Assembly: GCA_020310875.1 (NCBI GenBank) | Contig: CM035435.1 | Span: 68,854,955 to 68,918,954 of the forward strand | Source: Ceratopteris richardii | Lineage: Eukaryota; Streptophyta; Polypodiopsida; Polypodiales; Pteridaceae | Length of the DNA: 64,000 bases | Reading direction: 5' to 3' | Part shown: positions 11,682 through 21,699 of the stretch, one piece after another | How positions within the stretch are numbered: position 1 is the stretch's first letter | How the letters are laid out: each line of letters opens with the position of its first letter | Translations under genes and position numbers: made by a program | Notes under the pieces: model-generated | What the model was told of the DNA's origin: nothing | Databases searched by the model: none | The model's input: only the letters and a program-made list of their open reading frames with translations

Positions 11682-12565
11682 TGTTGCAGAGTACGAGGCA
11701 CAAAAGAGGAGCCCCAAAATTTTCAAAAGTAGTGGGCATATTTTTCCTTCTTCAAAGTCTTAGGAAATTCCCTCAAGCCATGTAAATGCACCAGAGGAGT
11801 CCTGTAGATGCATAATCCCCAATCATTGTAATATATTCCTTGTAAATTAGTAGGAAATTCACCTTTTAGTTAATAAAGTGCCGGTCTCTTGTGTGAAAGG
11901 ACCATTTTTAAGGCACATGTATATAAGTCACTTTGTGACTCTTTGTAGAGACTTTTTGCCATTGTGAAGAAGGAGAGCTCCTGATTTTTGAATTTGCTTC
12001 TTTCTTGCAGATTTTCATCTTCTCCTTGATCTTCTATGTGTGTGTAATGCTTGTAATGTGTGTGTAAGACTGTTGTCTACCCCTCCGCACTATTTTTGAG
12101 CTATTGTAGTGTGTGTGTGAGCTTGTATGAGTTGTGGAGCGAGTGTGTGTGCTTCCTGCCATTCACTATTTTGGCCATAACTTGAAGCACATTTGTTAGA
12201 ATTGAGTGAGACCACCTTCAATAGATGCGTCTCATCAAGAGCTTCAAAATGAGTTTGGTATTGGCCATATTTGGAGTTCGAAGCTAGGAGAAATCCTCGA
12301 TTTAGTGAAAACTACTGTAAGTGGTATCGTGACATACACTTTCTATAGTTAAGTGAGTTGGAGAGGTTGGTTAGTCTTTTCTCATGCATATAAGTTGAAC
12401 CACTTCATTTGCCATCATGTGTGCACATGTCTTCATACACTTGGTTAGGTCTGTTCATCGGATTGACAAATAAGCATGTGTCGATTCCCCACTATACGCA
12501 CTTGTGTGGCAAATGAGATTTAGTCTCTTTGGCACAAGTCCTTAAGTCTTCTTGACTTAGGTACA
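11682..12565 (+). repeat. T6 5' LTR, family 2
   Basis: 884 bp, TGTTGCAGA at 11682 to CA at 12565. Its first 300 bases match the T1 LTR. TATATAA lies at 11920-11926. The 3' part holds TG-rich microsatellite sequence near 12030-12150. The start falls inside copia integrase coding sequence of T5, which fixes the left border well; the primer site eight bases after the CA fixes the right one. Confidence 0.8.
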
Positions 12566-12573
12566 AACGTTTT

Positions 12574-12590
12574 TGGCACTGTTGCCGGGG
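12574..12590 (+). other. T6 primer-binding site (tRNA-Asp type)
   Basis: TGGCACTGTTGCCGGGG differs at two positions from the tRNA-Asp complement TGGCGCCGTTGCCGGGG. Confidence 0.8.
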
Positions 12591-13224
12591 AACATCTTAA
12601 CCAAGGTGCCTTCATGATGGTTATAGCTCGAGAGTGATGAAATCGTACTTGTAGAAGTGAATTCGTTTAGTGGCAAGTAGTCAACCACTTCAGCACTTGT
12701 TACTTCACATCCTGGAGGTGTGTGTAATGAGTTTTTAGGTTTAGGGTTAGTAGGAAAGGAGAGAAGGAAGAGTAAGGGTTAGGTTAGGAGAAGAGGAGTG
12801 GGGTAGGAGTAAGCCAAGTTCACCAAGAAAAATCCCAAAAAATTTGCCAAATTAGTGTAGTTCAGTTTCAGTCACCAAAAAGTCTAAAAACCAAAAATTT
12901 GAAGTTCATTTGACACTTTCTTCCTTCTGGTATCACCTGAGCGCAGCGATAGGTATCCTCGAATCAATATCGTGCAAACTGAGCCCTAACACTTACCTAG
13001 TGACCTCAAGGCTTGAGTAGTGCAACCTAAGGGTAAGTTACCTACAAACATTAATCTCAAAAGTTATGAAAATCTTTATTTACACGTGATTAAGGTTCTG
13101 ATCAGTATCGCGGGGTGGGACAGAGTGTTTGGAGGATTTCTTTTTGTGAAACAAGGGTGTAGAAGTGAAGAGGGGTGAGAGAAGAGCAAGGGGGAAGAAT
13201 TTTTTTATATTTTTGAGGTATTTT

Positions 13225-14140
13225 GGCTTGAGTATCGCGATCGGTTGAGTTTTTGGTATCGTGATACCAAAAATTCCCTTGTATCGCGATACTTGCCAAA
13301 GTATCGTATCGTCGATTACCAACCATGGTATCGCGATACCACTTGTGGTATCATATCGTCGGGTTGGTATCGTGATTTACTAGGGTGGTATCGTATCACG
13401 GTCCACTTTTTGGTATCGTATCGTCCCTTGTCCCAGTGTTGTATCACGATACCATAACTAGTATCGTATAGCGCAAGTTGGTGGTATCGTATCGTCACTT
13501 GCATTGGTATCGTATCGTGTGATTGCTAGTATCATATCGTGCTTCACTATGGTATCGTATCGCCAGAGCATCCAATATCGTATCGCGCAAGTTGGGGGTA
13601 ATCGTATTGCCACTTGCAGTAGTATCGTATCGTGTAAAACTTGGGTGTCGTATTGTGCCAAATTTCAGTATCGTATCGTGACTGAAATTTGTATTGTATT
13701 GCCCACAGAGTTCATATTGTATCGTGCTACCAAGATCGTATCGTCCAGATCATTGGTATTGTATCGCGTGAAAAGGCCAGTATCGTATCGTGCTTAGTGG
13801 TAGTATCGTATCGTGCTGAATCTTGTATCGTATCGTCCCGATTCAAGTATCGTATCGTCAGAGTTCCTGGTATCGTATCGGCCAATGCATAAGTATCGTA
13901 TCGTCGGTTTTCTGGTATCGTATCGTGGACTACATAGGTATCGTATCGCAATTGGACTTGATATCGTATCGCCCCCACTGGAAGTACCGTATCGCCAGGG
14001 TAACCGGTATCGTATCGTGCTCAACATTGGTATCATATCACCAGTGGATCTAAGTATAGTATCGTCTAGTCTTCAGATATCATATCGTGAGCTTGAGTGG
14101 TATCATATAGCTTGGTATCGCCTAGTGCAGTATCGCCAAA
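13225..14140 (+). repeat. T6 leader array of GTATCGTATCG motifs
   Basis: Several dozen copies of GTATCG are present, most as the doubled core GTATCGTATCG(T/C) followed by 12-20 variable bases, giving a spacing near 26-32 bp. Early units also hold the palindrome GTATCGCGATAC (13271 and 13332 areas), which also appears in the T10 leader. Stops are rare, so long Tyr/Arg/Ile/Val/Ser frames (YRIVS) run on both strands; these are a by-product of the repeat. The array ends about 100 bases before the gag start. Confidence 0.9.
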
Positions 14141-14246
14141 AGTGGTATCATCCAGAATTTTTGGAGCATTTTCAGAGACAAATTTGAGGCATTTGAGGAG
14201 CCCCTTAAGGAGAGTTTCAGAGACCTAGAGAGCCTCAGGTGGGTGA

Positions 14247-15537
14247 ATGAACTTGAGGTCAGGAAGGGTGCTAAGTAGCTCGAGAAGTGTTATATCATCT
14301 GTGGGAAGTGCCGCTCAGGTCAGTCACCACTCGGTCTATTCAGACACCTCTAGTGACTCAGAGGAGGAGATACCCATGGCTTCAGAAGACATGCAGGGCC
14401 CCACTCCCGGTAGAAACTTCATGACCATGTTTCTACTAATGCCCAGGAGATCCCCATCTACTTGGATGGTTTAAACAGATCTGTGGCTAGGATGGTGACT
14501 TCCATGGATGCAACAGTTGTGCCTAGACCGGCTATTAAGTATGAAGGAGGAGCATACATGGACAAGCTGGGCCATATCTACATAGTGATGGAATACCCTG
14601 ATTTGATCAATGAGAGGGGAGAGTTAGTGGGACAAGAAAACTCAGGGAGACCAAACCCTGAGGAGTTAGTGACAACCCCTAGAGGCAAGTCCCAAGTGAC
14701 ACGAATCTTGAGAGGGGACTTGATACCTCAAGACGGCTACCTACTGGAAGTCTATTTGATCCATGGTTTGGACTTGTTGCTTCAGACTGACTCACCGGCC
14801 CAAGGAAGAGAAGAAAGCTTGATGACATTTTATGAACTAAAGGATCCGGAAGACAAGACTCGAATAACATACCTAGACAAGAACCATAGAAGGTATTGGT
14901 TGGTAGATGCCTTAGATAGGGCTCGACTGAAATACATGGCTTTGCCTATATTCCCTCAGAGAGAGCAGGACACAATCAGACCCATCTGGGAGTAGGTAAT
15001 CAATACCGACCACCGATAAGACCACGAACACCAATGGGAGTGCAGCCGGGAGTGCCCCCAGTTAGACCAACAATCCCTGCCTTCCCCGTAATACCTAGAC
15101 AGCCAGAAGCAATGAGAAGATTGAGACCTATTCAGGTGGTCAAATGTGTGAGGAATCATTATGATGGATTGGGAGGACCTTACGATCACATTGCTGAATT
15201 TAAATAGGTTTTAAGAGTAGAACAAGTGGACGACTTCTTCGTGCAGTATGAGTCTTTCGGACTCACCCTCACAGGAACGGCTCTAACTTGGTTCCAACCA
15301 TTAGATCCCAACCAATTTGGAAATATGGAGCAATTTTTTCAAGAATTTATTGGGGAATTCACTAAGAGAGGGATTAAACACAATTCTGCATCTTTAATCC
15401 ATAGTTTTAAATAGAACCCTAATGAAACTATGAAAACGGCTACCCAAAGATTCAATCAGTATGTCGATAAATGTCCAGAAGCAGAGAGACCCACTCAACA
15501 AAAAATGATATCATTGTTTTTGGATGGACTACAAATG
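14247..15537 (+). pseudogene. T6 gag region (fossil)
   Basis: It opens MNLRSGR, then a Ser-rich stretch, then an N-terminal domain parallel to T10 (YEGGAYMDKLGHIYIV against FEEGAYIDKEGTMYVV in T10; TTPRGKSQVTRI against KTPRGKSVLTRV). The capsid-like domain follows (GPYDHIAEF, LTLTGTALTWFQPLDP, FTKRGIKHNSASLIHSF). This shows that an N-terminal domain of over 200 residues is a lineage feature and not an accident of one copy. The region is broken and its similarity ends near 15537. Confidence 0.8.
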
Positions 15538-16026
15538 TAAAGAAATGGTATTTACCTTGCTTCCCATTGAAGTCCAACTCTGATTCCCATAGGTACGTTC
15601 CCTCTCCCAAGGGTCCTGCCACTTCACTAAACCAGTGGGAAGTTTTTCCTACGGGCATGGTATGGCCACTGGGAGGGTCCGCAATAGGTATGATTTTGAT
15701 GGCCTGCAATTCTTGTGGTCTTTCATTTGTCTCAGGCAAAACGGGTAAACTGTCTAAGTCCACCACTTGCTGGCTTGTTTCTGTTTGAGAGCTAGTTCCT
15801 GCTGCCTCAGCCATGTTGAAAACTTCGCAGCTGGTTCTGTGAGAATATATGAATAAATGTTAACATTGCAATGGACACAAAAATGACACTGTGTCCCCTG
15901 TTACAACATTAACATGAGGTTCGGGAGAGGTTAGGGGGTTAGTAAGTGCTCGGTGCTTGTGTGTGTAGTTAGGAATTGGGTAGACCTAAGAGCTAAGCGG
16001 AATGATGTGGTGTTAGAGTGAAGTAG
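15538..16026 (-). other. K: unassigned block with minus-strand exon-like frame
   Basis: The minus strand has an ATG at 15814 and an open frame starting MAEAAGTSSQTETSQQ, with an acidic Pro/Glu-rich stretch and then TMPVGKTSHWFSEVAGPLG and TYLWESELDF. Composition looks like real protein. At 15555-15554 (minus) the frame meets CAAG|GTAAAT, a good splice donor, so an exon of about 86 codons is plausible; TTCTCACAG, an acceptor-like signal, lies upstream of the ATG. I do not recognise the protein. It could be a host gene exon stranded between T6 and T7, a captured exon, or part of the T7 3' end. No downstream exon remains in place. Confidence 0.35.
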
Positions 16027-16536
16027 TTAGTAGGTGGACATGGATTTACAATTGGGGTCCGGGGGTTTATTACAAGTTTTAGGTTGCCAAATGCAATGGA
16101 TAGGTTTTGATTTTGACTTTGTGGAGGCTCTGGAGAGTGTGATAGGGTATTTACTTGAAAAATGGGGCTTTTTAGGGACCCATTTACAAGTGATTCTACT
16201 TGTGCTCATGGAAGAATACGTGTTAGTGCGTGATGTGTATGACTGGGCCTCAGATGTTCGCGTGAGTGAAACATGTTGTACAGGGTTTGGCCTTGGTGTA
16301 GCTATTTGAGCCCACAAGCAAGCCTTAGGCACCCAGATTTGTCGTAATTGTGGGCTGGCCTTCATTGACTTCTTGGGTACCCAAATAGACTTCACTTTTG
16401 CAGAAGAATTTATGAAGGACTTCTTATTAGTGTTGTGTTGTTGATTACTAATAAGATGTTTTGGCCGTGGTGTTGGCTTAGTCGGAACAGGGTGTTCGCC
16501 TTTTCGCCTCCATACTTGTTTCATCGGCTGAAACAA
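16027..16536 (-). pseudogene. T7 tail with repeated WVPK motifs (fossil)
   Basis: A Lys/Pro/Ser/Gln-rich tail contains spaced copies of the motif (I/K)W(V/Q)PK: IWVPKKS, IWVPKAC, KWVPKKP, IWQPKTC. Spacing is roughly 18-50 residues. It corresponds to the tail of T10. Function unknown; basic residues suggest nucleic-acid contact. Confidence 0.6.
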
Positions 16537-16824
16537 TCTGCTTTGCTCCTTTTTTTGGCCTCCAGTATAGGTAGTGTTCTGCTTCTTCTATATTCAATCT
16601 GCCTTTGGTTGTTGCATCCCTCTGGCCTTTGGAACAGAAGGGAGTGCCTTCTTATCCTTGACTCCATTGTTGAGACAATCCTCTTTCTGCATCATACATT
16701 TTTGGACAAGAATAGCATTGTCAACTTCATGTGCACCCCTGGAAGGACCAGGAGTTCGTGCCTTACCTAGTTCCTTGAGTGCCTCATTTTCCAATTCAAC
16801 TGTAATTCGACTATGATTTACCCA

Positions 16825-17168
16825 TACCTGAAGAAGTCCACTTCTTAGGTTTAGGTTGACTGCATGATCATAGATCCAGTCCTGACCCAAGACAAGAGGC
16901 TCAGTGAGGTCCTCATCTTGACACACTAGTACTTTGACTGTCATTGCTTCGTCTTGAATGGAGATGGGAAGATCCACCTCGCCCATGCAAGGGGTTTCCA
17001 CACCTCCCAATCCTATGCGATATGCTTCTATAGGATTGACAGTTAATTTCAACTCTTGACAGTAAGACAACTTGACAGCACTAGTGGCTGCACCTGAGTC
17101 AATCAAGGCTCTTACAGTCCTTGCACCCTTTCCTTGTCCTATATCTAAGGTTATAAAAGGACGTCGAT
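16825..17168 (-). pseudogene. T7 second retropepsin-like domain, after integrase (fossil)
   Basis: Downstream of the integrase C-terminus and a Lys/Glu-rich helix lies a complete aspartic-protease-like segment: RRPFITLDIGQGKGARTV, active-site block RALIDSGAATSAVKLSYC, then GLGGVETPCMGEVDLPI and LTEPLVLGQDWIYDHAV. The final block is the retropepsin hydrophobic-Gly signature. It is clearly different from protease 1 of the same element (DSGAATSAV against DSGAGVAIA). T10 has the same domain in the same place. Confidence 0.8.
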
Positions 17169-17689
17169 CAATTATCCTATGAGAGCTGATACATGAAACT
17201 TCACACATAGCCACGTGATATCCTTGGTCTGCATATGCACCTAGCCTAGGTTGCTCTCTTCCTTGTCTTGTTAATTTCATTCTCTGTATGCGCTCTAAAG
17301 CTTCTGCTTGAGCTTCTTTTCGAATTTGCTTTTCTTCTTCTTTGCGTTTCTTAGCAATATTGAGTCGACTTAGCGTTTCCTCTGTGAGGGGTTCCTGATA
17401 TAACTTGACTCTGCATCCGCTAATGTAGCTTGGGAGAACATCACCCTCTAAAGTGGCTAGTTGTACTGCTCCACTTGTGGAGATCCTATTTATGATCATA
17501 GGTCCGTAGCTTCTTTTCTCTAGTTTTCTCGCGTGTTGTTTCAAAGTGTAGACTAGTACTAGGTCGCCTGCCTTCAAACCTTTATCCTTAACGTGGGCAT
17601 CAAAGTATGCCTTCTGTCATTTCTTAGCTGCATATATCCCTGCAGCTACCCTCAGTCTTGTTTCTCCTAATCGTTCAAGGTCAAAAAGT

Positions 17690-19500
17690 CTAGAGGAGAG
17701 TTCATGACCCGTCCATTCATGCTCCTGTGCTACTTTCAGTGTTGGTATTAAGAAGTCTAATGGTAGCACTGCATTTTGGCCAAACACCATCTGAAAGGGG
17801 GTGGCTTGGAGTACCGTTTTGTAGGCAACTCGGTATGCCCAAACAGCATGGTGTAGCTGTTTGTCCCAATCAGAGCGTTTATTGTTCACTAATTTCGTCA
17901 ACACATTGCACAGAATCTTGTTGGTGCTCTCAGCCTGGCCATTTGCTTGAGGGTGATAGGGGGCAGACTTCTTATGTACTACCAAGAATTCTTGGAGCAG
18001 ATTTTCAATAACTTCATTCAAGAAGTGAGTGCCTCTATCACTAACTAGCTCTATAGGTAGCCCGTATCTAGTGAACACATTCTCAAATAAAAACTTAGCT
18101 ATTGTTTGAGCATCGTTCTTCGTTGTGGCTTTTACCTCTACCCACTTTGTTAGATAGTCTGTCGCAACAATGATATATTCTGCATGGGAACCCTTAGCTG
18201 GGGGATTAATAGGACCTACGAAGTCTATTCCCCACTTAGAGAATGCACGTCCACCCATCATAGGTTTCAGTGGCATCTCATCTTTACGTATAGGATACTG
18301 AGTTCTCTGACATACATCACATCGTTTCACATAAGTATGTGCATCCATGTGAAGGGTCGGCCACCAAAAGCCCGCAAATAGTATTGCCTTGATCACCCGA
18401 TCTGGTCCAAAGTGTCCTCCTGCTACACCTTGGTGAGCAGTTTCCAAGATCTTGAGATATTCACTTTCATGGACACATAGTCTCAGGTAACCATCCTTAC
18501 CACGCTTGTAGAGATTATCACCAATGAGTGAGTACTCTAGGGCTTCTTGTTCTAGACTTCTTTTCCTAACCAGAGTCATGTCTGGAGGGAATGTTTTCGT
18601 ACTCAGGAAGGATACTAATGGTTCACTCCAATCTGGCACTATGGATACTTGATAAAGAGTGGCATGTTCCACAAGTGGTTTAGTGCAGCAGATTGGGCAT
18701 TCCTTGCACAACTTTTGGACATCAGCTTCCATAGTCGGCCAATGCACTCCTAGTCTCCTCAGGGTCTATAGGGTTCGTTGTTTTGAGTAGTGTTGCTCTA
18801 ATGCACCTACATGTGCCAATTGCAACCACTTAGCGTACTCATCCTCTTCCACACAACAGGCCAAGATCCCTTGATCCGTGTACTTGTACATACTTCCTGC
18901 CATGATGTGATACTTTTGGGCTTTTACTACCTCTCTATCCTGCGTGTTTATTACTGGATGGTTAGGCCCGTATGTCAATACTGGTACCAATGGCTTAGCC
19001 CACTGCGGTACCACTTCCAAATTAAACAAGTAAGCATCAGGAAGGTCATCTGACACTCCTTGTGGGGCTTCTCCCGATGTGAGCCTAGAAAGGTGATCTG
19101 CTCTCAAATGAGTCTTCCCTTTCCTTACCACAACCTCAAAATCATATTCCATTAGCAAGAGAAACCATCTTACTAATCTTCCTGTATTGCATGGCTTGTT
19201 TACGAGATATAGCAATGCCTGATGATCAGTAAAGAATTTAAACTTATTGCAAGCAAATAATGTCTAAATTTTTTAACTGCATATACCATGCCTAGTCCTT
19301 CTCGTTCGGTGGTGGTATAGTTTCGCTCAGCTGCGTTCAACTGTCTACTAGCATAGGCAATTGGAAGATCCGTATTACTTTCACCGGTAGGCTGCGCGAG
19401 TACACACCCAATAGCATAATTGGATGCATCCACATGAACATGGAAAGGCTTATTCCAATCTAGTGTGGTTAAGATTGGTGCTGAACATAATCGCCGTTTA
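17690..19500 (-). pseudogene. T7 RNase H and integrase region (fossil)
   Basis: RNase H opens FHVHVDASNYAIGCVLAQ near 19440 and continues through YASRQLNAAERNYTTTEREG. Integrase shows the HHCC segment (HFGPDRVIKAILFAGFWWPT with CDVCQRTQYP), then WGIDFVGPINPP, ELVSDRGTHFLNEV and HPQANGQAESTNKI carrying the D, D and E of the catalytic triad. Interruptions occur between these blocks. Confidence 0.85.
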
Positions 19501-19739
19501 AGCTCATTGAAGGAATTCTCACATTCATCAGTCCACTCAAAGTTAGTCAGGAGTCCGTACATGGGTTTTGCAATGACAGCATACATGTGAATGAACCGGC
19601 GGTAGTAACCACAATGCCCCATGAAAGCCTGCACTTCCTTGACGTTCTTTGGCCTAGGTAACTCGGCTATGGCCCTCACTTTCTCTTCATCAGTGGATAT
19701 GCCATTCTTTGACACTATGTGTCCTAGAATCTTGCCTTG

Positions 19740-20460
19740 CTTGACCATAAAAACGCACTTTTCTGGGTTTAGGCAGACTTGATATTCTCTACATTTGTCA
19801 AAGATTTGTCTGAGTTCAGGAATATGGGTTTGTCTAATGTTGGAATGAGCACAAAGATCATCAACATAGACTTCTAAATTCTTCCTCAAGAACTCCTTAA
19901 ATACATGGCACATTAGTCTCTGGAAGGTTGCAGGAGCATTGGTAAGCCCAAATGGCATTACACGAAAGGCAAATATACTGCACTCTGTGGCAAAATCTGT
20001 CTTATGCTGATCTTCTGGAGCTATGGCTACTTGATTGTAGCCCGAAAATCCATCGAGGAAGCTGTACACTTCCTTGCCTGCTACTCTTTCTAAGAGATGC
20101 TCTGTGATAGGAAGCGGATAGTTATCTCGAATTGTGGCTGCATTAACCTTCTTCAAGTTAATGCATACACGCAGCTTTCCATTCTTCTTGGGCACCACTA
20201 CGATGGGGGATACCCACTCAGTATGCTCAATTTCATAGATGAATCCAGCTTCAACCAGTCTATCTATCTCTTCCTTGATCTTGGCCGCATAGTCGTCATT
20301 GTATGTGTATGGCTTTTGCTTAGAGGGCCTAGCATCTGAGGTCATGGGGATAGTGTGTGAGCATATGTCTGGATCAACACCCTTCAAATCCTTGTAACTC
20401 CAAGCGAACACATCTCTGTATTCTCTTAGCAAGGCTATTAACGCATGCTCTTCTTCCTCT
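19740..20460 (-). pseudogene. T7 reverse transcriptase domain (fossil)
   Basis: Canonical Ty3/gypsy blocks in order: EHTEWVSPIVVVPKKNGKLR, YSFLDGFSGYNQVAIAPEDQ, FRVMPFGLTNAPATFQRLM and the catalytic YVDD (19846-19867 area). LDGFSGYNQ with no chromodomain further on fits the plant non-chromovirus branch. Confidence 0.9.
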
Positions 20461-21384
20461 GTTAGGTCATGGGCTATGTACGTGCATCTCTCCTCTCCTT
20501 CTTCTAGGGCCACTACTATTTTTTTGGTGGTTTCTTTGTTATCATAGGCCTCTCCTGATTGTGCCTCTCGTTTAGGCATTCTGATCATGACTCTTCTGTC
20601 ATCTATCTCATACTTTTTAAAGTTTTCCGGGACCTCAAACAAAGATTCTTCCTCTTCTGGTGTGACTGCTCTCTTCTCTCGTTTCTTCCCTTCTTCCTTC
20701 GGGGTCACATGTGTGGCTAGCCTTACATCATTTGTAAGCTCTCCGCGCCTTTGGGGTTGAAATTCTACTTCATAGAAATATTCTTCATCTGATGCAAAAG
20801 GTGGATCCATAATGATTGACTCTAGATCGGAGTCGCTCGCATCTTCAAATGCATCAGGGCTAGGATCGCATTCTTCTAGAACTGCCTCTCCCATGATTGG
20901 CTCTATGGAGAAGACTGAAATGTCATAGCCATCTTCATCACAGTGAGGTGTCCATTGTTCTTCATTGATGGCTACATCCATTGTTGCTAGGATTTCTGCC
21001 CAGCCGTGGGGTTCAAATTCTTCGTCAGGAAAAACTACAGGTGCATAGGCTGGGTCTTGAATTGATCTATGTGTTTCTTTTGCACCTATCTCTCTGGCTT
21101 CTTCTCTCTTCTCTTCTTCTACTGCTACTTTACACATCCATAAGTGGGTGTCTTCATGCATCCATGAGGATCCTGACCCTATGGAATGCACCGATTCTGT
21201 ATCATCTTTGGCTCTATGGATGGGATTCCATTGGATAGGAGGGACATCTCTATGAGAGTAATCTTTGAGATTCACTTTGGTCGTAACACCTAAGTGCTGC
21301 AGGTACAAAGAATTGGTTCCCCAATCCTGTACCACTTGCAACTGTCGCATAAAAGGTCATCCCAAGATCATTTCATAGGCATGG

Positions 21385-21660
21385 TTCTTGCTAAAATCAC
21401 ATATAGCAAATGTATGCTCAAACTCGACACCATAGGTGGTGAGAGTTATTCCTTCTAGCAATCCTAAGGGTCTCTCTATGTGACCATCGGCCATTTGTAA
21501 TTTCATCCTCGTGGGCCTGAGTGCTGGTTTGCCCCAACACTTCCATAAGGAAGTGGTAGCAATTGCAACACCTGCGCCTGAGTCTAGAATGGCCTTGGTG
21601 GTGTATCCTTGATGGGTGATAGGAAGATATGTGTTTCCCTCTTCGCCCTCACTCATGTCT
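21385..21660 (-). pseudogene. T7 protease domain 1 (fossil)
   Basis: A retropepsin-like domain sits between gag and reverse transcriptase, the usual place. The active-site block is AILDSGAGVAIATTSLW and the closing block ends MILG followed by the expected hydrophobic strand. It cuts the polyprotein in an active element. Confidence 0.8.
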
Positions 21661-21699
21661 CCTATCTTGTCCAATGGTATTTCTGGCACTGTTCTCTGG

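Larger units (their letters stand above)
11682..15537 (+). mobile_element. T6: Ty3/gypsy element, LTR family 2, inside T5
   Basis: The order is 5' LTR 11682-12565, tRNA-Asp-type primer site 12574-12590, leader with a GTATCGTATCG array (13225-14140) and gag from 14247. The gag belongs to the T4/T7/T10 lineage, but the LTR belongs to another family (shared with T1). Gag similarity ends near 15537 and no pol or 3' LTR of T6 is found. CTTAT (11677-11681) is a candidate target duplication. The element is broken, with several interruptions. Confidence 0.8.

Noticed and set aside
13225-14140. CRISPR-like repeat-spacer appearance
   Set aside because: Cores are only about 11 bp and imperfect, there are no cas genes, and the setting is a plant retroelement leader.
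13245-14187. Overlapping frames rich in YRIVS on both strands
   Set aside because: They follow from the GTATCG array, which lacks stop codons; the same motif gives open frames in several phases. There is no start context, domain or codon bias.
20097-20575. Plus-strand hydrophobic frames within 16000-24300
   Set aside because: Antisense shadows of T7 gag-pol.
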